DNA of 64,000 bases. Source: Tsukamurella paurometabola DSM 20162. Lineage in GTDB: Bacteria > Actinomycetota > Actinomycetes > Mycobacteriales > Mycobacteriaceae. The stretch is taken from positions 868,001 to 932,000 of the forward strand of contig NC_014158.1 in the NCBI RefSeq assembly GCF_000092225.1, in the 5' to 3' direction. The first letter of the stretch is position 1. The number at the start of each line of letters is the position of its first letter. A program made the translations under genes and the position numbers. Positions 55,068 through 64,000 of this stretch are shown here, in pieces. The notes under the pieces are model-generated. The model saw only the letters and a list, made by a program, of their open reading frames with translations, ran no database searches and was not told the origin of the DNA.

Positions 55068-56176
55068 TGGCCGGCAACGATCCGCGGAATCCCCGCGAGC
55101 AGGGTGACCCCCGTGATTCCGAACGCACGGCCGCTCACCGTTTGGGGCCGCCGATCCGTCCCATGCGCCCCGGTGCCGTTCCCGACAGCCGGAACGCCGA
55201 TACCGGTTTCATCGACCGGGTCACCGATGACGGTGCGCCCGTCGACGTGGCCGCGGTCCGGCGCGACGACGAACTGATCGAGGCGCTCGCCTCGGGCGGT
55301 GCCGTGAGCACGTCCGATCACAGCGAGTTCGCGCTTGCCTCGCTGCTGGCGGACTGGCGCGACGAGATCGTCACCACCCCCGTCGCCGCGGGGCCGTCGG
55401 TCGACGAGCTGATGGCCGAGGCCGAGCGCCGCAAGGCCGGTGGTTCGGACGATGGAGTGACCTCGCTCGCCGATGCCCGTGCCGCGCGGCGCAGCCGCAA
55501 GCTGGGCCTCGCGATGGGGTCGGCCGCCGCTGCGGTCGCGATCCTCGGTGGTGGCGGCGTGCTGGTGAACGCCGCCAGCCCGGGCGACGGTGCGCTGTGG
55601 AGCGTCAAGGAGGTCGTCTTCGCGGACGCCGCCTCGCAGACCCTGGCGACCTCGGAAGCGAAGGCGCAGATCGAGAGCGCCGATCGTGACGCCTCCTCCG
55701 GCAACCAGGCGGCCGCACAGACGGCGCTGGCCAGCGCCCGGGAGCAGGCCGCGAAGGTCAAGAACGACAAGCAACGCGCTGCGCTCGAAGAGCAGATCCG
55801 GCAGGCCGAGGCCCGCGCCGGGCTGCCCGTCGGGTCCACCGACCTGCGCACCACGGTGCCGTCGTCGACGTCCACCACGCCGGTCACGCCGCGCCCCCCT
55901 GATCCGACGTCGGTCACGTCGATCCCGCCGGTGATCATGATGACCACGGCTCCGACGACGACGCCGATTACGACGACGCCGCGCCCACCGACGAGCACCA
56001 CATCGCCGTCGACGTCACCGTCGACCTCGTCGACGGAACCGAGCACGACCGAGCCGTCGAGCGCCACCTCGGCGCCGTCGACCACCACGACGCCGCGCCC
56101 GCCGGTGACCACCACGACGACCGCGGCGGCGCACCCCACCTTCACGGTGGAACGGCCCGGAACCCTTCCCGGCTGA
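55067..56176 (+). CDS. rsdA: Membrane anti-sigma-D factor (RsdA-like)
   Basis: 369 residues. The cytoplasmic N-terminal part holds the sigma-binding region (about 60-125: VAAVRRDDELIEALASGG, HSEFALASLLADWRDEI). One transmembrane helix (about 146-168) follows, then an external helical segment (about 170-255, charged and Ala-rich) and a Thr/Pro/Ser-rich tail to the end. RsdA in M. tuberculosis sequesters SigD and is released by regulated proteolysis; the same is inferred here. The low-complexity tail probably extends into the cell wall and may be glycosylated. Translationally coupled to sigD. Confidence 0.86.
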   Translation: MAGNDPRNPREQGDPRDSERTAAHRLGPPIRPMRPGAVPDSRNADTGFIDRVTDDGAPVDVAAVRRDDELIEALASGGAVSTSDHSEFALASLLADWRDEIVTTPVAAGPSVDELMAEAERRKAGGSDDGVTSLADARAARRSRKLGLAMGSAAAAVAILGGGGVLVNAASPGDGALWSVKEVVFADAASQTLATSEAKAQIESADRDASSGNQAAAQTALASAREQAAKVKNDKQRAALEEQIRQAEARAGLPVGSTDLRTTVPSSTSTTPVTPRPPDPTSVTSIPPVIMMTTAPTTTPITTTPRPPTSTTSPSTSPSTSSTEPSTTEPSSATSAPSTTTTPRPPVTTTTTAAAHPTFTVERPGTLPG

Positions 56177-56192
56177 CCGGCCGCGCCGACGA

Positions 56193-56221
56193 GAAAGCCC
56201 CCACCGTCGGTGGGGGCTTTC
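56193..56221. terminator. Bidirectional terminator between rsdA and DUF5319 gene
   Basis: GAAAGCCCCCACC and GGTGGGGGCTTTC pair perfectly (13 bp) around GTC between two convergent genes, so it can serve both. Confidence 0.85.
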
Positions 56222-56236
56222 CTCGTGGTGCGGGCG

Positions 56237-58255
<2,019 letters not shown>

Positions 58256-58318
58256 GGCTCCCGCGGGGCTCGCCCGTCGAGGGTGAGCCCCTACCCCGTC
58301 CCGGAAGGACCGAGCGCG

Positions 58319-59485
58319 TTGCGCGACATGGTTGAGATCGGCATGGGCCGCACGGCCCGACGCACCTACGAGCTGCAGGACATCAATATCGTCCCGTCGC
58401 GGCGCACGCGCTCCTCGAAGGAGGTGTCCACCGCCTGGCAGCTCGACGCGTACCGCTTCGACACTCCGATCCTTGCGCATCCCACCGATGCGATCGGATC
58501 CCCGGATTTCGCGATCGAGCTGGGCAAGCTGGGCGGTCTCGGCGTGCTCAACGCCGAGGGTCTGTACTCGCGGCACCGTGATGCCGGTGCCAAGCTCGAC
58601 GAGGTCGTCGCGTTGGCGGCGTCGGACATCACGGGCGTCGCCGCGATCCGCAAACTGCAGGAGCTGCACGCGGCGCCGGTGGACACCGAGCTGCTGGCCG
58701 CCGCCGTGGGCCGGATCCGCGACGCCGGGGTGACGGTGGCGGTCCGGGTCTCGCCGCAGCGGGCCCGCGAGCTCACGCCGACGTTGCTGCAGGCGGGTAT
58801 CGACCTCCTCGTGATCCACGGCACGATCATCTCCGCCGAGCACGTCTCGGCCGAGGATTCGGCGGGGGAGCCGCTGAACCTCAAGACCTTCATCGGCGAT
58901 CTGGATGTGCCCGTGGTCGCGGGCGGCGTGAGTGATCACCGCACCGCGCTGCACCTGATGCGCACCGGCGCCGCGGGCGTCATCGTGGGATACGGCTCGG
59001 CCGAGGGCGCCACCACCACCCGGGAGGTGCTGGGTATCGGTGTGCCGATGGCCACCGCGATCGCCGATGCGGCGGCGGCGCGCCGGGACTACTTGGATGA
59101 GACCGGCGGCCGGTACGTGCACGTGATCGCGGACGGCGACATCTACAGCTCGGGTGATGTCGCCCGTGCCATCGCCTGTGGTGCGGACGCCACCATGCTC
59201 GGTGCACCGCTCGCGGTGGCGGCCGAGGCGCCGGGCAAGGGCTGGTACTGGCCGTCGGTGGCGGCGCACCCGTCGATGCCGCGCGGCGCCGTCGCTCCGG
59301 CACAGCTGAGCGGGCTCGATGCCCGCGACGGCGCGGCCCCGACCTTGCAGGCCATCCTGACCGGACCGTCGGGCGAGCCGAACGGCCAGCTGAACCTGGT
59401 CGGCGGCCTGCGCCGGTCGATGGCCAAGTCCGGCTACAGCGAGCTCAAGGAGTTCCAGAAGGTCGGTCTGAACGTCGCGAACTGA
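58319..59485 (+). CDS. guaB3: GuaB3-family IMP dehydrogenase-related protein
   Basis: 388 residues, TIM barrel without CBS domains. MVEIGMGRTARRTYEL at the N-terminus is diagnostic of GuaB3 next to guaB2. The IMPDH catalytic Cys loop is not evident; enzymes of this subgroup may act on GMP or be non-catalytic. GGAAGGA lies nine bases before a TTG at 58319 (giving LRDMVEIG), matching relatives that begin RD(L/M)VEIG; an ATG at 58328 is the alternative. It is 63 bp after guaB2 and probably co-transcribed. Confidence 0.93.
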   Translation: MRDMVEIGMGRTARRTYELQDINIVPSRRTRSSKEVSTAWQLDAYRFDTPILAHPTDAIGSPDFAIELGKLGGLGVLNAEGLYSRHRDAGAKLDEVVALAASDITGVAAIRKLQELHAAPVDTELLAAAVGRIRDAGVTVAVRVSPQRARELTPTLLQAGIDLLVIHGTIISAEHVSAEDSAGEPLNLKTFIGDLDVPVVAGGVSDHRTALHLMRTGAAGVIVGYGSAEGATTTREVLGIGVPMATAIADAAAARRDYLDETGGRYVHVIADGDIYSSGDVARAIACGADATMLGAPLAVAAEAPGKGWYWPSVAAHPSMPRGAVAPAQLSGLDARDGAAPTLQAILTGPSGEPNGQLNLVGGLRRSMAKSGYSELKEFQKVGLNVAN

Positions 59486-59570
59486 GCGTCGCGACGGTCA
59501 CCGGGTCCATCGTGGAATCGGCCGACTCGCTGTTATTGAGTGGTGTTTAGTAGTACCGTTACCCGGCAGT

Positions 59571-59593
59571 AGGGCCGTTTCAGCCGCGGCCCT
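59571..59593. other. Hairpin in the guaB3-choD gap
   Basis: AGGGCCG and CGGCCCT pair around nine bases, 40 bp before choD. Either a weak terminator for the guaB operon or part of the choD leader; a preceding AT-rich stretch at 59530-59560 could be the choD promoter. Confidence 0.35.
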
Positions 59594-59632
59594 GTGACAC
59601 ATGTCCGCGCAGGACGGGTGAAGGGGACTGCA

Positions 59633-61366
59633 ATGGCCAAGCAGAAGACGGGCGACCACTTCGACGTACTCGTGATCGGTTCCGGATTCGGCGGCAGCGT
59701 CACGGCGCTGCGCCTGACCGAGAAGGGGTACCGCGTCGGCGTGCTCGAAGCGGGGCAGCGATTCGAGGACGAGGACTTCGCCGAGACCACCTGGAACCTC
59801 AAGAAGTTCCTCTGGGCGCCCAAGCTCGGCTGCTTCGGGATCCAGCGCATCCACCTGCTCAACGACGCGGTGGTGCTCGCCGGCGCCGGTGTGGGCGGCG
59901 GCTCGCTCAATTACGCGAACACGCTGTACAAGCCGCCGGCCCCGTTCTTCAACGACCCGCAGTGGAAGGACATCACGGACTGGGACGACGAGCTCAGCCC
60001 GTTCTACGACCAGGCCCGGCGGATGCTCGGCGTGGTGAAGAACCCGCACGAGACCCCGTCGGACCGGGTGATCAAGCAGATCGCCGACGAGATGGGCGTG
60101 GGCGATACCTACGTCGCCACGCCGGTCGGCGTGTACTTCAATCAGCCCGGCCGCACCGACGCCGACCCCTTCTTCGGCGGCGCCGGTCCCGCCCGTACGG
60201 GCTGCACCGAGTGCGGGCAGTGCATGTCGGGTTGCCGCGTGGGTGCCAAGAACACCCTGATGAAGAACTACATCCACCTCGCCGAGAAGGGTGGAGCCCG
60301 ATTCATCCCGATGACCACCGTGACCGGCGTGCGGGAGGGTCGTAAGGGCGTGTGGGAGATCGACACCGAGCGCACCGGTGCGGTCGCCCGGAAGAACCGC
60401 ACCGTCTACACCGCCGACAACGTGGTCTTCGCCGCCGGCACCTGGGGTACGCAGACCCTGCTGCATCACCTCAAGGACACCGGCGCACTGCCCGAGCTGT
60501 CCGACCGGCTCGGGGTGCTCACCCGCACCAACTCGGAGTCGATCCTCGGTTCGGCGCGCACCACGGTCGACCCCACCGAGGATCTGTCCCAGGGCGTCGC
60601 GATCACCAGCTCCTTCTACCCGCGGCCCGATACGCACATCGAGCCCGTCCGGTACGGCCCGGGACGCAACGCGATGGGCATGCTGCAATCGCTCCTGGTC
60701 GACGGCGGCGAAGGGCGTACTCGCCTCGCGGGCTTCCTCAAGGGACTGGTGCGTAAGCCCAGCGACTTGAAACTGCTGCTGACCCAAAAGGACTGGGGCC
60801 AGCGCGTGCTGATCCTGCTGGTGATGCAGAGCCTCGACAACTCGATCACCACGTACACCAAGAAGATTCCCGGTTCGAAGAAGCGGCGCATGGTCTCCAA
60901 GCAGGGCCACGGCGCGCCGAACCCCACCTGGATCCCGGCCGGGAACGAGGCCGCGCGGATCGGCGCGGAGAAGCTCAACGGTGTGGCCGGTGGCACCTGG
61001 GGCGATATCTTCAACGTCCCGATGACGGCCCACTTCCTCGGCGGCGCAGCGATTTCGGAGACTCCGGAACAGGGTGTCATCGATCCCTATCACCGGGTGC
61101 ACAACTATCCGTCGCTCTTCGTGGTGGACGGCGCCGCCATCTCGGCGAACCTCGGTGTGAACCCGTCGCTGTCGATCGCGGCGCAGGCCGAGCGGGCCGC
61201 CTCGCTGTGGCCGAACAAGGGCGAGCAGGATCCCCGGCCCGCGCAGGGGACCGGTTACCAGCGGATCGCGCCGACGGCGCCGGTCTCGCCCGCTGTGCCC
61301 GAGGGGGCGCCCGGCCAGTTGCTTCTGCCGCTGCCGAAGGTGCGGCCGACCCAGCCGCAGGCCTGA
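59633..61366 (+). CDS. choD: GMC oxidoreductase ChoD (putative cholesterol oxidase)
   Basis: 577 residues. FAD binds the N-terminal GSGFGG (residues 16-21), and the C-terminal GMC domain ends with NPSLSIAAQAERAA. In the middle, Cys191, Cys194, Cys197 and Cys201 follow C-x2-C-x2-C-x3-C, the pattern of a [4Fe-4S] ferredoxin site; classical cholesterol oxidases lack it. Placed after guaB3 as in mycobacteria, where ChoD was named a cholesterol oxidase. Given the Cys set, an electron-transfer dehydrogenase acting on a sterol or other substrate is possible. GAAGGGG precedes the ATG at 59633. No export signal is clear. Confidence 0.88.
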   Translation: MAKQKTGDHFDVLVIGSGFGGSVTALRLTEKGYRVGVLEAGQRFEDEDFAETTWNLKKFLWAPKLGCFGIQRIHLLNDAVVLAGAGVGGGSLNYANTLYKPPAPFFNDPQWKDITDWDDELSPFYDQARRMLGVVKNPHETPSDRVIKQIADEMGVGDTYVATPVGVYFNQPGRTDADPFFGGAGPARTGCTECGQCMSGCRVGAKNTLMKNYIHLAEKGGARFIPMTTVTGVREGRKGVWEIDTERTGAVARKNRTVYTADNVVFAAGTWGTQTLLHHLKDTGALPELSDRLGVLTRTNSESILGSARTTVDPTEDLSQGVAITSSFYPRPDTHIEPVRYGPGRNAMGMLQSLLVDGGEGRTRLAGFLKGLVRKPSDLKLLLTQKDWGQRVLILLVMQSLDNSITTYTKKIPGSKKRRMVSKQGHGAPNPTWIPAGNEAARIGAEKLNGVAGGTWGDIFNVPMTAHFLGGAAISETPEQGVIDPYHRVHNYPSLFVVDGAAISANLGVNPSLSIAAQAERAASLWPNKGEQDPRPAQGTGYQRIAPTAPVSPAVPEGAPGQLLLPLPKVRPTQPQA

Positions 61367-61459
61367 CGCCATTGCGTTATCGGGTGCTGCGGGGGTGTTC
61401 GGCAGATTCCCCTCGCCCGTCCGCGCGGAACCCGACTTCGTGAGAGCTACCCTCGGGGC

Positions 61460-62113
61460 ATGACCGTCGACGAGGCGTTGGCCGAGCTGGCCGCACTGGA
61501 GGATCCGAAGGCGCGGACGGTCAATGAGCGGCACGGCGACCCCCACGGCGTGAACTTGACGAAGCTACGAGCGCTCGCGAAGACGATCGGCACCGATCAG
61601 GACCTCGCGCGCGACCTATGGGCTTCCGGTGATGTTGCAGCGCAGTTGCTCGCGCTGTTGATCAGCAAGCCCAAGCAGTACACCGCCGACGAGCTCGACA
61701 CCATGCTGCGCACCACCCGCAGCGAGAAGGCGCACGATTGGCTGCTGAACTACGTGGTGAAGAAGTCGCCGCACGAAACCGCGTTGCGCAATCGCTGGTT
61801 CGACGACGCCGATCCCCGAGTTCGTGCCGCGGGCTGGGCGCTGACCACCCACGCGGTGACCAAGGCCGACCTCGACCGGGACGACCTCCTGGACCGAATC
61901 GAGTCCGAGATGAAGGACGCGGAGCCCAAGCTGCAGTGGTCGATGAACGAGACCCTCGCAACCATCGGCATCGAGGACGAGGCCCGTCGCGCTCGCGCGG
62001 TGCAGATCGGCGAAGACCTGCAGGTGCTCGCCGACTACCCGGTCTCGAAGGGCTGCACATCGCCCTTCGCGCCGATCTGGATCGCAGAGATGGTGCGCCG
62101 TCGCGAGGGCTAA
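61460..62113 (+). CDS. AlkD-like DNA alkylation repair HEAT protein
   Basis: 217 residues made of HEAT-like helical repeats. VNERHGDPHGVNLTKLRALAKTIG, QLLALLISKPKQYT, DWLLNYVVKKSPHE and WSMNETLATIGIEDEARRARAVQIGE resemble the AlkD / DNA alkylation repair family, DNA glycosylases that excise bulky or cationic alkylated bases. I cannot confirm the catalytic Asp/Trp residues by eye. ATG at 61460, 25 bp before guaA in the same direction, so the two may be co-transcribed. Confidence 0.75.
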   Translation: MTVDEALAELAALEDPKARTVNERHGDPHGVNLTKLRALAKTIGTDQDLARDLWASGDVAAQLLALLISKPKQYTADELDTMLRTTRSEKAHDWLLNYVVKKSPHETALRNRWFDDADPRVRAAGWALTTHAVTKADLDRDDLLDRIESEMKDAEPKLQWSMNETLATIGIEDEARRARAVQIGEDLQVLADYPVSKGCTSPFAPIWIAEMVRRREG

Positions 62114-62137
62114 CCGGCGCCGACTAGACTGTCCCGG

Positions 62138-63697
62138 GTGACGGACTCCCCAAACCCGGTTCTTGTCGTCGACTTCGGCGCGCAGTACGCGCAGCTCATC
62201 GCCCGCCGCGTCCGCGAGGCGCGGATCTACTCCGAAGTGGTGCCGCACACCATCACCGCCGATGAGGTGCGCGCCAAGAACCCCGCCGCGATCGTGCTCT
62301 CCGGCGGCCCCGCATCGGTGTACGCGGAGGACGCCCCCAATCTCGATCCCGCGGTCTTCGATCTCGGTGTCCCGGTGTTCGGCATCTGCTACGGCTTCCA
62401 GATGATGGCCAGAGCACTGGGCGGTACGGTCGCCAACACCGGGGGTCGCGAATTCGGCCGCACCACCTTCACGCCCGCCGAGGGCGTGCTGCACACCGGC
62501 CTCCCGACGGAGCAGCCGGTGTGGATGAGCCACAACGACGCGGTGCAGGTGGCGCCCGAGGGTTTCACCACCGTCGGCTCGACGCCGGGCGCCCCGGTCG
62601 CGGCGTTCGAGAATGTCGACAAGCGGATGGCCGGCGTCCAGTACCACCCTGAGGTGCTGCACAGCCCGCATGGTCAGGAGGTGCTGACCCGCTTCCTGTA
62701 CGAGATCGCCGGGCTGAAGCCCACCTGGACCGCGGCGAACATCGCCGAGCAGCTCATCGACGACGTTCGCGTCCAGGTCGGTGCGGACGGCCTCGCGATC
62801 TGCGGCCTGTCGGGCGGCGTCGACTCGGCGGTCGCGGCCGCGCTGGTGCAGCGCGCCATCGGCGATCGTCTCACCTGTGTCTTCGTCGATCACGGGCTGT
62901 TGCGCCAGGGCGAGCGCGAGCAAGTGCAGAAGGACTTCGTCGCCGCGACTGGCGCCCGCCTCGTGACGGTGGACGCCGAGGAGACGTTCCTGTCCCGCCT
63001 GGCCGGTGTCTCCGACCCGGAGACGAAGCGCAAGACCATCGGTGAGCTGTTCATCCGCTCCTTCGAGGGCGCGGTCTCCGAGGTCGTCGGCACGGCGGAC
63101 GCCAAGGTGGAGTTCCTGGTCCAGGGGACGCTGTACCCCGACGTGGTGGAGTCCGGGGGCGGCGCCGGCACCGCGAACATCAAGAGCCACCACAACGTGG
63201 GCGGCCTGCCCGAGGACCTCGAGTTCACCCTGGTCGAGCCGCTGCGGCTGCTGTTCAAGGACGAGGTCCGCGCGGTCGGCCGCGAGCTGGGCCTGCCGGA
63301 GGAGATCGTCGGCCGCCAGCCCTTCCCCGGGCCGGGCCTGGCGATCCGCATCGTCGGCGAGGTCACCAAGGACCGCCTCGACCTGCTCCGTAAGGCCGAT
63401 GCGATCGCCCGTGAAGAGCTCACCGCCGCGGGCCTCGACGGCACCATCTGGCAGTGCCCGGTGGTGCTGCTCGCCGATGTCCGCAGCGTGGGCGTGCAGG
63501 GCGACGGCCGCACCTACGGTCACCCGATCGTGCTGCGTCCCGTCAGTTCCGAGGACGCGATGACCGCGGACTGGACGCGTGTGCCGTACGAGACGCTGGA
63601 GATCATCTCCACCCGGATCACCAATGAGGTGGAAGAGGTCAACCGCGTGGTGCTCGACGTGACGAGCAAGCCGCCGGGGACCATCGAGTGGGAGTAA
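62138..63697 (+). CDS. guaA: GMP synthase (glutamine-hydrolysing)
   Basis: 519 residues. The class I amidotransferase domain (about 1-195) has the nucleophile Cys84 in GICYGFQ and the catalytic His in QYHPEVLHS. The ATP pyrophosphatase domain begins at about 200 with the PP-loop SGGVDSAV (Ser225). The C-terminal dimerisation domain has [14 protein letters not shown] and ends TIEWE. It aminates XMP to GMP, completing the pathway started by guaB2. GTG start at 62138. Confidence 0.97.
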   Translation: MTDSPNPVLVVDFGAQYAQLIARRVREARIYSEVVPHTITADEVRAKNPAAIVLSGGPASVYAEDAPNLDPAVFDLGVPVFGICYGFQMMARALGGTVANTGGREFGRTTFTPAEGVLHTGLPTEQPVWMSHNDAVQVAPEGFTTVGSTPGAPVAAFENVDKRMAGVQYHPEVLHSPHGQEVLTRFLYEIAGLKPTWTAANIAEQLIDDVRVQVGADGLAICGLSGGVDSAVAAALVQRAIGDRLTCVFVDHGLLRQGEREQVQKDFVAATGARLVTVDAEETFLSRLAGVSDPETKRKTIGELFIRSFEGAVSEVVGTADAKVEFLVQGTLYPDVVESGGGAGTANIKSHHNVGGLPEDLEFTLVEPLRLLFKDEVRAVGRELGLPEEIVGRQPFPGPGLAIRIVGEVTKDRLDLLRKADAIAREELTAAGLDGTIWQCPVVLLADVRSVGVQGDGRTYGHPIVLRPVSSEDAMTADWTRVPYETLEIISTRITNEVEEVNRVVLDVTSKPPGTIEWE

Positions 63698-63737
63698 CGG
63701 TCACGTTCTGACCGCTGCCGTGGGTACCGTCGATGTC

Positions 63738-64000
63738 ATGACGATTCTGGTGACGGGTGCAACGGGAAACATCGGACGGAAGGTCGTGGACGAGCTGCTG
63801 CTCAGGGGTGTCTCGGACATCCGGGCGCTCACCACGAACCCAGCGAAGGCGAATCTGCCGAGCGGAGTGGAGGCCTTCGCGGGCTTCATCGGCAAGCCGG
63901 AGACGCTCGATGGCGCGTTCGACGGCGTGACCGCGATGTACCTCGCGCCGTACGAGCCCACCGCGGCGGAGGTGCTGCGGCGGGCGAAGGACGCGGGCGT
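63738..64000 (+). CDS. NmrA-like NAD(P)-binding protein, N-terminal part (truncated by window edge)
   Basis: 87 residues can be read before the window ends. MTILVTGATGNIGRKVVDELL is the GxxGxxG dinucleotide site of the NmrA/SDR-a5 group, followed by IRALTTNPAKA and GVTAMYLAPYEP. Members act as NAD(P)H sensors or quinone reductases; which one cannot be told from this part. ATG at 63738. It lies 40 bp after guaA. Confidence 0.82.
   Translation, partial: MTILVTGATGNIGRKVVDELLLRGVSDIRALTTNPAKANLPSGVEAFAGFIGKPETLDGAFDGVTAMYLAPYEPTAAEVLRRAKDAG

Noticed and set aside
59571-59593. Purine riboswitch upstream of the choD or guaA genes
   Set aside because: Only a short hairpin is visible and no conserved aptamer core could be recognised.
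59498-61546. Reverse-strand frame of 682 codons opposite choD
   Set aside because: Antisense shadow of a recognised flavoenzyme gene.

Overview
The window is a high-GC actinobacterial chromosome segment. Its core gene order is rplM-rpsI-glmM, nnrD-alr-tsaE, tsaB-rimI-tsaD, groES-groEL1, whiB3, sigD with its anti-sigma gene, guaB2-guaB3-choD, then guaA. With a neighbouring ESX-4 type VII secretion locus, this is the arrangement I recall from Mycobacteriales (the M. tuberculosis Rv3396c-Rv3450c region). A Tsukamurella-like or related genus is plausible, but this is inference from synteny and gene content only. I saw no rRNA or tRNA genes and no CRISPR array.

Layout. 1-5.1 kb: the start of a HugZ-like flavoprotein gene divergent from an Nramp Mn transporter gene (mntH), then a DUF4333 protein, a fused acetyl-CoA carboxylase carboxyltransferase, an aldo/keto reductase and a DUF985 cupin. 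5.1-12.1 kb: ESX-4 genes mycP, eccD and a divergent eccC, with no eccB or esx genes in sight. 12.1-16.4 kb: two tandem paralogous membrane-protein genes, one of them split by an IS110-family element (IS-A). 16.4-19.8 kb: rplM, rpsI, glmM and a HAD hydrolase. 19.8-22.0 kb: a small operon of likely type VII secretion substrates. 21.9-26.9 kb: a hydrolase-like gene, then nnrD, alr, an alpha/beta hydrolase and tsaE. 27.1-34.0 kb: a 2309-residue Ala/Lys/Asp-rich putative lipoprotein placed between tsaE and tsaB. 34.0-36.8 kb: a PCD-VOC fusion and tsaB-rimI-tsaD. 36.8-46.9 kb: accessory regulators and transporters (two MarR/MFS divergent pairs, a DUF2339 protein, an AraC/hydrolase pair, a MmyB-type XRE regulator, a Tat-exported phosphodiesterase). 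46.96-48.44 kb: a second IS110-family element (IS-B). 48.5-56.6 kb: a DUF445 protein, CIRCE-groES-groEL1, an LLM oxidoreductase, whiB3 and the sigD operon. 56.2-64 kb: DUF5319, guaB2, guaB3, choD, an AlkD-like protein, guaA and a truncated NmrA-like gene.

How the genes work together: tsaE, tsaB and tsaD make the tRNA t6A modification, with rimI embedded in the run. guaB2, guaA and the IMPDH-like guaB3 serve GMP synthesis. glmM, alr and nnrD serve cell-wall precursor supply and NAD(P)HX repair. sigD and its membrane anti-sigma factor form one overlapping unit beside whiB3. The most unusual features are the giant helical lipoprotein, which interrupts an otherwise conserved t6A neighbourhood, and the two IS110-family elements, which share terminal sequences and a conserved non-coding region ahead of the transposase that is a candidate bridge RNA.
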